Shown in pieces: positions 1-8,028 of a stretch of DNA of 64,000 nt. The translations under genes were made by a program, and so were the position numbers. Location of the stretch: positions 1,984,001 through 2,048,000 of the forward strand of contig CBDCUW010000003.1 in assembly GCA_965222745.1 (NCBI GenBank), written 5' to 3'. The stretch is from CBDCUW01 sp965222745 (GTDB lineage Bacteria; Planctomycetota; Planctomycetia; Pirellulales; Pirellulaceae). Position 1 is the stretch's first letter. Every line of letters begins with the position of its first letter. The notes beneath the pieces are model-generated. The model was given only the letters and a program-made list of their open reading frames with translations, was not told where the DNA came from and searched no databases.

Positions 1-39
1 GCAACCAACGTTGTGCCCGCCATGGATCACGCCCCGCGG

Positions 40-348
40 CTAACGCCCCGCCGAGGCCGATTTTTCGTGGAGAAGTTGTTTTTGCATTTCGGTATGCAAG
101 ACAAAACCAATGGCTGCCAAGACAGCACCGTCGTCCGGCACCAGGCTTTCGGGGTGCGTCTTTTTTCCATGAGCCTCGTCGGTCTCCGGCCAGAAATTCT
201 CGATCACCGCCAAGCAGCGGGGAAGCGCCGCGATGAACAGACTGATGAAGGTGAGTGCGAATCCGACAATCAACATACCCGCCAGAGCAATCGTCGCTCC
301 GTCGGACGCGGTTTCGGCAAAGTTGTTCGTCAACGTGGTCGCCATCAT
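40..348 (-). CDS. OadG-like sodium-pump decarboxylase gamma subunit
   Basis: A 102-residue protein with one strong membrane segment (about residues 18-43) followed by a charged soluble tail in which residues 71-92 (PDDGAVLAAIGFVLHTE...) resemble the short conserved tail of the OadG family. These small subunits tether and assemble the biotin-dependent Na+-translocating oxaloacetate/methylmalonyl-CoA decarboxylase complex in the inner membrane. The start is one of two adjacent ATG codons at 343-348. On the same strand, 15 bp after its stop, an ATG at 22-24 could begin the next gene (only seven codons lie inside the window), which would fit the beta or carboxyltransferase subunit that usually neighbours oadG. 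The assignment rests on topology and a short motif; a different small membrane protein is possible. Confidence 0.5.
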   Translation of the reverse strand: MMATTLTNNFAETASDGATIALAGMLIVGFALTFISLFIAALPRCLAVIENFWPETDEAHGKKTHPESLVPDDGAVLAAIGFVLHTEMQKQLLHEKSASAGR

Positions 349-909
349 GGCCAGGCAGTCTCCGGCGTGGATTCAGGATTCGGAACAGGGTCAGCAGGTC
401 TAGGATTTGCAGGCTTGCAAGGGGGGTGGGAGGCGGGCCGGCTGGGGCAACGCCTCGACCAGTCCCCAGGAAGATATCGGATCGGAGCCGATCGTTCATC
501 CCGGGGGGCAATTTTCGCGTCTCGGACAGGATGACGCAGCCAGCGAAGATGAGCCTAATCGGCCGCCCGCCACAAGCAAGCTGGGGCTCGTAGGCCGAAC
601 CGTCGGCGACTGGGGACAAGTCGGAGGTACGGCCGATTCGCGTTGACACCAGAAGCCCGTTTCTGGTCCCTTAGGAATTGTTCGGAAATCACTTCGTCAT
701 TTGACAACACTCTCCCTCCGGGCGAGTCGGGCTCTCAGGCCCGGAGAGGGTTTGCCCACCATGCCCTCCCCGGCCGCTACCGCGTCCGACCCTCCCGGAG
801 GGAGAGTGATTTTGCAAGTGACGTCATTCAAACAACGAAGCTGTTTCCGAACAATTCCTTAGGGTCCTAAACATCCGCTTCTTTGCTGCTCCGGGGGGGT
901 TCATTCTCA
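349..909. other. Intergenic region with repeat elements, no gene seen
   Basis: About 560 bp without a convincing gene; the short open frames here have no recognisable domain. It holds one copy of the hairpin built on cgac-tggggacaa-gtcgg (607-624), related to copies at 8005-8024 and 29186-29204, and the MITE-like palindrome at 668-864 described separately. A purine-rich GGGGGGG tract at 893-899 is the likely ribosome-binding site of the gene starting at 910. Confidence 0.6.
668..864. repeat. MITE-like palindromic element
   Basis: A roughly 200-bp element with inverted ends. The 16-base core aggaattgttcggaaa at 673-688 recurs exactly inverted at 844-859. The similarity continues inward less exactly (cttcgt, then an inverted ctctccctccgggcg-like block around 709-723 and 791-806), so the whole unit can fold on itself. 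It has no coding capacity of its own. This architecture is that of a miniature inverted-repeat element; a structured RNA or terminator is the alternative. No clear target-site duplication was found. Confidence 0.6.
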
Positions 910-1809
910 ATGGAACGTGACGAAATCATCCATCTTTGGGATCGTCGTCGGAATCGGTCACCGGTGGAGCGATTTCCACAGTGGTGTTGTTGGCGGGTGG
1001 CCAAGAAGTTGGCGAAATGGACCGGTCGTCCGCGATCGCGAGAAGCGACGTTGTTTTGGGGACAAAGGATGACCATTGTCTACCCGGAATACGTTTCGTC
1101 CAAAATCGGCCGGCAGGGATATTTCGAAGCGGACTTGACGTCGATGTTCATCGACGTGCTTCGCCGCGGAATGGTGGTCTACGATGTCGGTTCGCACTTC
1201 GGCTACTTCAGCCTGCTGGCATCCGAACTGGTGGGCGCCCAAGGCCGCGTTTTTGCGTTTGAACCGACCGCCACCACCTACAACGTTCTGACCACCAACG
1301 CGGCGCGCCGCGACAACATCACCTGTCAGAACGTCGCCGCCTTTCGGCAGTCCGGACAGATTTCGTTTTGGGATCAGGGGCTTGACAGCAGCAGCGTCAA
1401 CTTTGTGGTCAACGATGCCAAGGCCGTGGATCCCGATCACACCAAGCGAGGCCGGATGATCACGGTGCCGGCAATCAAGTTGGACGACTTCGCCGCGGAA
1501 CATGGTGATCCCGACTTCCTGAAAATCGACGCCGAAGGATCGGAAGGCCCAATTTTGGAGGGCATGTCGCAGATCCTCCAGCGCTCCCATCCCAGCATCA
1601 GTTTGGAAATGGGTGACGGAATCAGCCAGAAAACGGGAAACAGACCCTGCCGCGAAAACGTCGAATACCTGCTCGATCACGGCTACCAAGTGTTTGATTA
1701 CCGGACCTGCAAAGCGGGCGAGCACACCGTCGCAGGCGAGTATACATATGACAACTTGTTGTTTCGTCATCCCGCCTGGAAGTACACCCAGCAAGCCGCC
1801 GCGGCATGA
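910..1809 (+). CDS. FkbM-family SAM-dependent methyltransferase
   Basis: A 299-residue class I methyltransferase of the FkbM family, which O-methylates sugars or other small molecules, often in polysaccharide or glycolipid loci. The Rossmann SAM-binding motif is at residues 89-100 (VVYDVGSHFGYF), the acidic second strand at 114-120 (VFAFEPT), and the family hallmark FLKIDAEGSE at 203-212. The ATG at 910 is preferred because a G-rich tract lies 10 bases upstream; a TTG at 883 would add nine residues. The N-terminal 50 residues are basic and not part of the core fold. It stands alone, followed by a double hairpin, and the target of methylation cannot be told from the sequence. Confidence 0.85.
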   Translation: MERDEIIHLWDRRRNRSPVERFPQWCCWRVAKKLAKWTGRPRSREATLFWGQRMTIVYPEYVSSKIGRQGYFEADLTSMFIDVLRRGMVVYDVGSHFGYFSLLASELVGAQGRVFAFEPTATTYNVLTTNAARRDNITCQNVAAFRQSGQISFWDQGLDSSSVNFVVNDAKAVDPDHTKRGRMITVPAIKLDDFAAEHGDPDFLKIDAEGSEGPILEGMSQILQRSHPSISLEMGDGISQKTGNRPCRENVEYLLDHGYQVFDYRTCKAGEHTVAGEYTYDNLLFRHPAWKYTQQAAAA

Positions 1810-1831
1810 GCGATTTCGTTGGGGCCTTCGG

Positions 1832-1917
1832 GTAGCGAAACTCGCCAAGAGTTTCGGCGGGCTGAGATTCACCGAAAGTCTTGGCGACTTTCGCTACCAG
1901 CCGGTTCGGAGAACCGG
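1832..1917. repeat. Modular intergenic hairpins (families A and C)
   Basis: Two inverted copies of a 26-base hairpin unit: 1832-1857 (gtagcgaaactcgcc... form) and, reversed, 1872-1898. In each the stem is cgaaa-NNN-gcc-aa-NNN-tttcg, and the variable triplets differ between copies but stay complementary (ctc/gag in one, gtc/gac in the other). A third small hairpin, ccggttcggagaaccgg, follows at 1901-1917. The cluster lies between convergent genes and probably ends transcription from both sides. Related copies are at 23118-23143 and 55134-55200. Confidence 0.7.
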
Positions 1918-1933
1918 CCGACAGATACCGGGG

Positions 1934-3055
1934 TTATGCCGGGGAGGGGCGGCCGAAGTGGAAGCCTTGGGCCAGATCGAAGCCGATTTCTTTGCAAACC
2001 TCGGCTTCTTCTTTCGTTTCGATTCCCTCGGCCAAGGCTTTGATGTTCAGATCGCGAACCATCTGCACCAACGACAGTAGCATCCGCCGCCGGTTTTCAT
2101 CTGCCCGGTCGATTTCCCGAATCAGCGAGATATCGAATTTCACAAAGTCGGGCCGAGCTTCGATCAGTTCGGCCAGGCGAGCCTGTCCCGATCCGAAGTC
2201 ATCGTAGGCCAGCTGGATGTCCAAGTCTTTCATCGCCGCGTGAAGCGACTGCATCAGTGCCGGATTGGTCACTGCCGACTCGTGGATTTCCAAAACCAGG
2301 TCGGTATTGCCCGTCATTTCGCGGACATTCTTCAGCGACTCGATCAACCCCGGTCCGTCTTCCATTTCTCGCGGGTGCGTATTGACAAACAGCGTCGGTT
2401 GTTCGGGAAGATCGCGTCCGACTCGAATTCCTTCCCACCGCAAAAGTCGGCTCAGCTCCACCTCCAAGCTCAACTGCTCCGCTGCCTGGAACATCGCCCC
2501 GACCGATTCCAAACCAAAGACGCTGCCGCGACCCAGGATTTCGAATCCGACCTGAGTGGCGTTTTCGATCGTGACAATTGGCTGAAAATGTGGCTTGACC
2601 AATCTTTGGCTCATCAACCGGTCGAACTGGACCAATGCCAATGCTTGATCGCAGACGTTTTCCGCGATCGTACCGGCGGTCATTCCGGTGGGTGATTGCC
2701 TGCGGACGCGAAACGGCGCTTCGGCAAAGTGGATCAAGTCCTCTTCGCTAACCGGAACGGTCGATTCCTTTTCGACTCGCGTGCCGTTGACGTAGGTGCC
2801 GTTGGTACTGCCCAGATCTCGCAGATACAAACAACCCTCTTCGACCCACAGGGAGGCGTGATTGCCGCTGACGGTGCGAAACTGCAGCTTCAGCGAGACC
2901 CCGGTTTTTCGACCGACGATGTAGGGATTTCCGTCGATCGGCGTGTGCACAACCGCCTCGCCGGGCTGAGTCGGGCCCGACAGAAACCAAACGTCCTCCG
3001 TCACCGCCGTGCTGCGGCGAAGGCGTTCAATCGTTGCGTTGTCGACAGAGGGCAT
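1934..3055 (-). CDS. FHA domain-EAL domain protein (putative c-di-GMP phosphodiesterase)
   Basis: A 373-residue cytoplasmic protein joining a phosphothreonine-binding FHA domain to an EAL domain that hydrolyses cyclic di-GMP. FHA: GRK at 48-50, S-G-N-H at 63-66 and LGSTNGTYVNG at 81-91. EAL: E172-I-L174 in the signature position, N225 (LFVNTHP), E256 (LVLEIHE), D285-D286 (YDDFGSG), K306, E343 and E346 (LAEGIET), Q363 (AQGFHFG). The metal- and general-base positions appear present, so activity is plausible. The FHA domain implies that output is tied to Ser/Thr phosphorylation; kinases are encoded nearby at 4673 and 38195 but no link is proven. Convergent with the FkbM gene. Confidence 0.88.
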   Translation of the reverse strand: MPSVDNATIERLRRSTAVTEDVWFLSGPTQPGEAVVHTPIDGNPYIVGRKTGVSLKLQFRTVSGNHASLWVEEGCLYLRDLGSTNGTYVNGTRVEKESTVPVSEEDLIHFAEAPFRVRRQSPTGMTAGTIAENVCDQALALVQFDRLMSQRLVKPHFQPIVTIENATQVGFEILGRGSVFGLESVGAMFQAAEQLSLEVELSRLLRWEGIRVGRDLPEQPTLFVNTHPREMEDGPGLIESLKNVREMTGNTDLVLEIHESAVTNPALMQSLHAAMKDLDIQLAYDDFGSGQARLAELIEARPDFVKFDISLIREIDRADENRRRMLLSLVQMVRDLNIKALAEGIETKEEAEVCKEIGFDLAQGFHFGRPSPA

Positions 3056-3300
3056 GTGCGCGAGGAATTGGGGGTTCTGTTGCTTCGGCGGTGATCGAGC
3101 CCAGCTCTTTGCGTACCCCGCCGGTCAAATCTAGGTCAGGTTTCGCCCTTTGCGACGGCCGCAAGAAAAAATCTTGCCTAGGGAAGGAATTGTTGGTGAC
3201 CGATCCGGTGCGACGTGATTTGCAAGCTACGTTTCAGAGATTCGCGGGGTGCCTGCGCGCACCCGCGACACGCCTAACCCTCAGAAAACGCAAATTGATC

Positions 3301-4626
3301 ATGACTGCGCTGACCAACGAGACACAGACATTCGAGCCAAGTTTGCTGGGCGGATTGTTGTCGGACGACACGTTCTGGCCGACACCTCCGCAAGATCTGA
3401 GCGAGACCGGTTTGAGCGAATCGTTCATCGAAGGTCTGGTGATCAAAACGATCCTGGTCGGAGGAACGGTAAGCGGCCGTGATGTCTCCGAGCGGATCGG
3501 CATCCCCTTTCGAGTGATCGAGCCGATGTTGGATGTGCTGCGAACTCGCAAACTGGTTTCGCACGTGCGTCCGGCCGCCTTCAACGACTATTACTTTTCG
3601 CTGACCGAAGCGGGCCAACACCGCGGCCAAAATGAGATGCGGCAATGCAGCTATGTCGGGCCTGCACCAGTGCCGCTTGCCGATTACGTGCTGAGCGTCG
3701 AAGCCCAGGCGGCCGGATTGGAACCGATCGATCGCGAGCAGCTTCGTTCGGCGCTCAACGCCATCTCGTATCAGGACGATCTTTTGGACCAGTTGGGCCC
3801 GGCGATCAACAGCAACACCGGACTCTTCCTCTTCGGACCTCCCGGTAATGGAAAAACCACCGTCGCCCGCTGTTTGACACAATGCCTGGGACAGGAAATT
3901 TGGATTCCCCACGCGATTCTTGACGACGGCAACTTGATCAAGTTGCAGGATGACGCTTTTCATCGTACGGCGCCCATTCCCGAAGCGGACGGACATATTC
4001 TCAAGGCCCAGGAATGGGATCGGCGGTGGCTTCGCATTCAACGGCCAACCGTCGTTGTCGGCGGTGAACTGATCATGGACAACCTGGAAGTGCGCCATGA
4101 CGAACGGTCCAACATTTGCGAAGCGCCGTTGCAAATGAAAAGCAACTGCGGGTGTCTGTTGATTGACGACTTCGGGCGCCAACGCGTTGCGCCGGAAGAG
4201 CTTTTGAATCGTTGGATCGTGCCGCTGGAAAACAACTGCGATTATTTGACCCTGCCGACGGGCAAAAAGATCCAGATTCCCTTCGAACAGCTGATCATCT
4301 TTTCAACCAATCTGGATCCCGACTCGTTGGTCGATGAAGCGTTCCTGCGACGAGTTCCCTACAAAATTTTTGTTGGCGACCCGTCTCAGGATGAATTCCG
4401 GCAGTTGACCGAAAGCGTGATTCGCAAACTCGGCTTTCCCGACACGCCCGAAGCGGCCGAACATTTACTGCGCTACTATGCGAGTACCGAGCGGAGCCTG
4501 AGGCGATGTCATCCGCGCGATCTGCTGACCCAGGTCGCCAACTTCTGCAAGTATCGAAAGATCCCGTTGAGCATTCGTCCGGAGTTCTTGGACCGGGCTT
4601 GCGGTAGCTACTTCAGCCAGCTGTAG
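3301..4626 (+). CDS. AAA+ ATPase with N-terminal winged-helix-like domain
   Basis: A 441-residue ATPase. Residues about 45-105 look like a winged-helix domain; Walker A is GPPGNGKTT at 179-187, Walker B CLLIDDFG at 285-292, and a sensor-1-like FSTN at 334-337. The start is the ATG at 3301; the frame is open further upstream, but that stretch is unlike protein sequence. It ends 46 bp before the kinase-tubulin gene on the same strand, so the two are probably co-transcribed and may act together. The substrate is unknown. The motif order fits a single-domain remodelling ATPase rather than a transporter ATPase. Confidence 0.8.
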   Translation: MTALTNETQTFEPSLLGGLLSDDTFWPTPPQDLSETGLSESFIEGLVIKTILVGGTVSGRDVSERIGIPFRVIEPMLDVLRTRKLVSHVRPAAFNDYYFSLTEAGQHRGQNEMRQCSYVGPAPVPLADYVLSVEAQAAGLEPIDREQLRSALNAISYQDDLLDQLGPAINSNTGLFLFGPPGNGKTTVARCLTQCLGQEIWIPHAILDDGNLIKLQDDAFHRTAPIPEADGHILKAQEWDRRWLRIQRPTVVVGGELIMDNLEVRHDERSNICEAPLQMKSNCGCLLIDDFGRQRVAPEELLNRWIVPLENNCDYLTLPTGKKIQIPFEQLIIFSTNLDPDSLVDEAFLRRVPYKIFVGDPSQDEFRQLTESVIRKLGFPDTPEAAEHLLRYYASTERSLRRCHPRDLLTQVANFCKYRKIPLSIRPEFLDRACGSYFSQL

Positions 4627-4672
4627 TCTCGAACCACGAACCACCATCCCATCATTTTCTTGCGCCGATGAC

Positions 4673-7600
4673 ATGACGATGAAAGCGACCGACTCCAAAA
4701 AAACTCGTCCCGGCTACCAGCCCATTCCTGGCTATACGCTGGAGGAGATGATCGGGCGTGGCGGCTTCGGCGAAGTTTGGCGAGCCGATGCGCCGGGTGG
4801 TCTGAAGAAAGCGGTGAAGTTCGTTTACGGTACCCAGGATCAGACGCGGGCCTCGCGCGAGCTGCGGTCGCTGGAACGGATCAAGGGTGTTCATCATCCT
4901 TTCTTGCTGACTCTGGAACGTTTTGAGATTGTCGACGATCAACTGGTGATCGTTACCGAATTGGCCGACGGCTCGCTAGAAGACGTATTCAAACGCAATC
5001 GTGATCGCGGTTCGTGCGGTATTCCTCGCGAAGCACTCATTTCCCATTTGCAAGACGCGGCCGACGCCCTGGACTACCTGCACGAGTGCTACCAGCTTCA
5101 GCATCTGGATATCAAACCGGGCAATCTGCTGATGGTGGGCGGGCACGTCAAGGTAGCCGACTTTGGATTGCTGAAAGACTTGACCGAAGCCGATTGCAGC
5201 CTGGTAGGTGGATTGACGCCGATCTACGCGCCGCCGGAAGTGTTTGACGGCAGGCCCAGCCTGCACAGTGATCAATACAGCCTGGCCGTGATGTATCAGG
5301 AGCTGCTGACGGGAACACGTCCCTTTAGCGGCCGCACAATCGCGCAGCTGGCAACGCAGCATGTTCACAGTGCGCCCAATTTGGAACCTTTGCCACCCAG
5401 CGATCGACCGGTTGCCGCGCGGGCGCTGGAAAAGAGCCCCGAACGGCGATTCCCTAACTGCAAAGAGTTCGTCAAGGCACTGCACAGCCCTCGCAGCCGA
5501 AGCGCGATCATCACTGGCGATCAGCTGGGCGGCGATTCGCCATTGGCGGAAATGGAAAACGAGGTGGAGGATCTGCCACAGTTGGGCGGACAATCCGAAA
5601 TCGGTGATCGTATTTGCAATCACGCCATGGTCGTTGCGTTGGGCGGCACGGGAGCGGACTGCCTGCGCGAACTGCGGCAGCGATGCGTCGATCTTCATTC
5701 GGCCGCGCCGATGGACCTGCATGGCGTGTTGATCGACACCGACATCGCCACCATTCATTCCATGCGAGTGACCGAAGCGTCGGACCGGATTCCGTCGTGT
5801 CAAACGATTCACATCCCACTGCGCAGTGCACACGAATACCGCCAGGTCGGCACCGAGCGGTTGACTTCGATTTCACGGCGTTGGATCTACAACGTCCCTC
5901 GCAGCCGATCGACCGAGGGGATGCGGCCGCTGGGCCGGCTGGCGTTGGTCGATCATGGCCCCGAAGTCAAACAGGCGCTGACCGAGGCGATTGAGAAGCT
6001 GCGTGAATCCTCGGCGGACGATCATCCGCCGAAGATCTACGTGCTGGGCTCGCTGTCCGGTGGAACTTCCAGCGGCATCTACATCGATGTGGTTCACTTG
6101 CTGCGACACCTGCTGGATGAAGCGGGGATGGAGGGAACCAGCATCCTGTCGCTGCTGGCGACCGCGGAACTGCGTGCCGACCCTTCGACACCGCTAGCGA
6201 TGCATGATACGCATGCGGCGATGATCGAAATGCAACATTTCATGTGTCCGGGAAATGGTTATCCGGGCGATGCCGGCGCCGGTTTTCCGAGCGTTCCGGC
6301 TGCCCGCACCCCGCTGCACGATGTTTACCTGGTCGCCGCGGCGCAGCGAGGCAGTTCGACTCCGTCGCCGGCCCGCGCGATCACCGAATACGTTTGGACC
6401 GATGCAACCGGTGGCGGCGAATTGTTAGCCGCCGCTCGTTCGGTAGCCGGCGACAAGAATGAATCGTCGATCGGGCCGCCGGCACTGCGATCGGTCGGAT
6501 TGGTCTCCCTGGGCGTGGCGCGCAGCCTGGAACAAAAGCTGCTCGCCCCAGCGGTCGTTCGCCATCTGTTGGTCAGGTGGTTGGGATTGCCGTCGAAGGC
6601 GCGCGAATTGGCGGTCCCGTTTTCGGAACGACTGATCCGCCGCTGCGCCATTTCCCAGCAGGCGTTCGTTGATGCGACCTTTGACTTGATCGGCGCGGAC
6701 GAAGCCGAACGGAGCCAGCGGATTTCCGATCACTTGGTGAACCTTTCCAAGGATGTTCGGACCTGCGACCAGTCGTTGGGCGAAGCGATGTACGACATGC
6801 TTCGCGGGCGATGTTCCAGCGAAAACGACTTGATGATCGAATCGGTGTTGACCAACTTTCGTCGCGAAGTTTCGGTGTCGCTTCACGACGGTCGCGTCGA
6901 TATCACCACCGTGATTGAATCGATCAAAATGGTGATGGACGCAGCGCTGCGGAAGACACCCGAACAGGTTGAATCAGCACCGGCAGAAGATGCCGAGGCG
7001 TCTCAGGAGCCGCAACAGGACTCACCCGATTCGGTCGGAGCAATGTTGCACCAGGGTTTGGAGGAACCGTGGGAGGAGCTCGACAGCCATCCTTTCGATC
7101 GGCAATCACGGATCCTGGCGGAGCAGGTCAATCGAATCGCCGATGAACGCCTGCAACGACTTTGTGCCGCTCTGAATCAAATCAAAGGTAGGTTCGAGAG
7201 ATTCGCAACCAATCTGGCGATGGCGATCGTCCGGGTCACCAAGGAGCAATCGTCGGATAAGAACCCCTGGGACGAAATGCCGGATGAAATTCAACAGCGT
7301 TTCGAGCCAACATTGGGGAAACTCCACGAATTGACGGTCTCGCGGTGGTTGCTTCGACCGCTAAGCGATTCGCCGTCGTCAGTGGCCGATGCCAAGGAAA
7401 TGGTTGCCGACCTGTCAGAAGAAGCGATGCCGGTGGTGTCAGAGATCTTTGACGAAGGTTCCGATCGCGGTGCGATGGAAGATTCGCAATCGATGACCGC
7501 GACAGACGTGACCGTGTCGCTGTCGGGAACCAGCGACATGTTGCACGAATCGACGATCGTGACTCAGCCACTGTCGCCCGGCGCGTTTTCCGATTCTCAC

Positions 7601-7927
7601 TCCTGTGACGGCCCTTTGCCGGTCGAACAGGCGATCACGGCGGTGCGACCGGCGCTGCTCGCTTGCGGCGGACAACAACGACTGCTGTTGGTCGTTGGAA
7701 CGGAGATCGAACGCGATCAGTTGGAACCGAAGGTGCGCGAGCTTCAATCGGGTGCGTTGACGGTTGCACTGATTCCCGGTGCCACCCCCAAACTGATTCA
7801 CGAAGCGCAAAAGATCGAAGTCAAGCAGATCCTCGCCATGTTGGGCAAATTGAACGGAGAAAACGCTCGAGTGACTTCACGCCTGGTCACTCGAACCGAC
7901 GTTCGCTGGGACGCAGGCCCCGCGTAG
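4673..7927 (+). CDS. Ser/Thr protein kinase fused to a tubulin-like (Tubulin_2-type) domain
   Basis: A 1084-residue fusion. Residues 20-275 form a Hanks-type kinase: GRGGFG 28-33, catalytic K49, HLDIKPGN 144-151 (HLD in place of HRD), DFG 163-165, APPEVF 186-191. From about 318 a nucleotide-binding fold resembling tubulin/FtsZ follows: GGTGADC at 324-330 (first glycine loop) and the tubulin-type signature GSLSGGTSSG at 459-468. The remaining 450 residues are acidic, partly low-complexity and have no obvious domain or membrane span. The protein is likely cytoplasmic, able to phosphorylate partners and bind GTP. Start: ATG 4673, or ATG 4679. The final tag codon is part of an intergenic hairpin module. 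The AAA+ gene just upstream is the probable partner. Confidence 0.85.
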   Translation: MTMKATDSKKTRPGYQPIPGYTLEEMIGRGGFGEVWRADAPGGLKKAVKFVYGTQDQTRASRELRSLERIKGVHHPFLLTLERFEIVDDQLVIVTELADGSLEDVFKRNRDRGSCGIPREALISHLQDAADALDYLHECYQLQHLDIKPGNLLMVGGHVKVADFGLLKDLTEADCSLVGGLTPIYAPPEVFDGRPSLHSDQYSLAVMYQELLTGTRPFSGRTIAQLATQHVHSAPNLEPLPPSDRPVAARALEKSPERRFPNCKEFVKALHSPRSRSAIITGDQLGGDSPLAEMENEVEDLPQLGGQSEIGDRICNHAMVVALGGTGADCLRELRQRCVDLHSAAPMDLHGVLIDTDIATIHSMRVTEASDRIPSCQTIHIPLRSAHEYRQVGTERLTSISRRWIYNVPRSRSTEGMRPLGRLALVDHGPEVKQALTEAIEKLRESSADDHPPKIYVLGSLSGGTSSGIYIDVVHLLRHLLDEAGMEGTSILSLLATAELRADPSTPLAMHDTHAAMIEMQHFMCPGNGYPGDAGAGFPSVPAARTPLHDVYLVAAAQRGSSTPSPARAITEYVWTDATGGGELLAAARSVAGDKNESSIGPPALRSVGLVSLGVARSLEQKLLAPAVVRHLLVRWLGLPSKARELAVPFSERLIRRCAISQQAFVDATFDLIGADEAERSQRISDHLVNLSKDVRTCDQSLGEAMYDMLRGRCSSENDLMIESVLTNFRREVSVSLHDGRVDITTVIESIKMVMDAALRKTPEQVESAPAEDAEASQEPQQDSPDSVGAMLHQGLEEPWEELDSHPFDRQSRILAEQVNRIADERLQRLCAALNQIKGRFERFATNLAMAIVRVTKEQSSDKNPWDEMPDEIQQRFEPTLGKLHELTVSRWLLRPLSDSPSSVADAKEMVADLSEEAMPVVSEIFDEGSDRGAMEDSQSMTATDVTVSLSGTSDMLHESTIVTQPLSPGAFSDSHSCDGPLPVEQAITAVRPALLACGGQQRLLLVVGTEIERDQLEPKVRELQSGALTVALIPGATPKLIHEAQKIEVKQILAMLGKLNGENARVTSRLVTRTDVRWDAGPA

Positions 7928-8028
7928 GCCGACTGTCGGCGATTTCTCCGAAATCGCTTCGTGTGTCAGTGCGCGTGCCAATTTGGAAAATTGGCCGACT
8001 TTCGCCGACTTGGGGACAAGTCGGCCTA
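7923..8028. repeat. Hairpin cluster between convergent genes (families B, C, D)
   Basis: Three small palindromes in a row: a gcgatttctccgaaatcgc hairpin (unit 7935-7961), gccaatttggaaaattggc (7978-7996) and ccgacttggggacaagtcgg (8005-8024), bounded by gtaggccgac on the left and its inverse on the right. The stop codons of both convergent neighbours (tag at 7925-7927 and the inverse at 8026-8028) lie in the boundary module. Probably a bidirectional terminator built from mobile hairpin units. Confidence 0.7.

Noticed and set aside
1..24. Start of a following decarboxylase subunit gene
   Set aside because: An ATG on the minus strand at 22-24 leaves only seven codons in the window, too few to support a call.
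4976..5833. 285-residue minus-strand frame
   Set aside because: Lies wholly within the kinase domain gene and has no recognisable domain.
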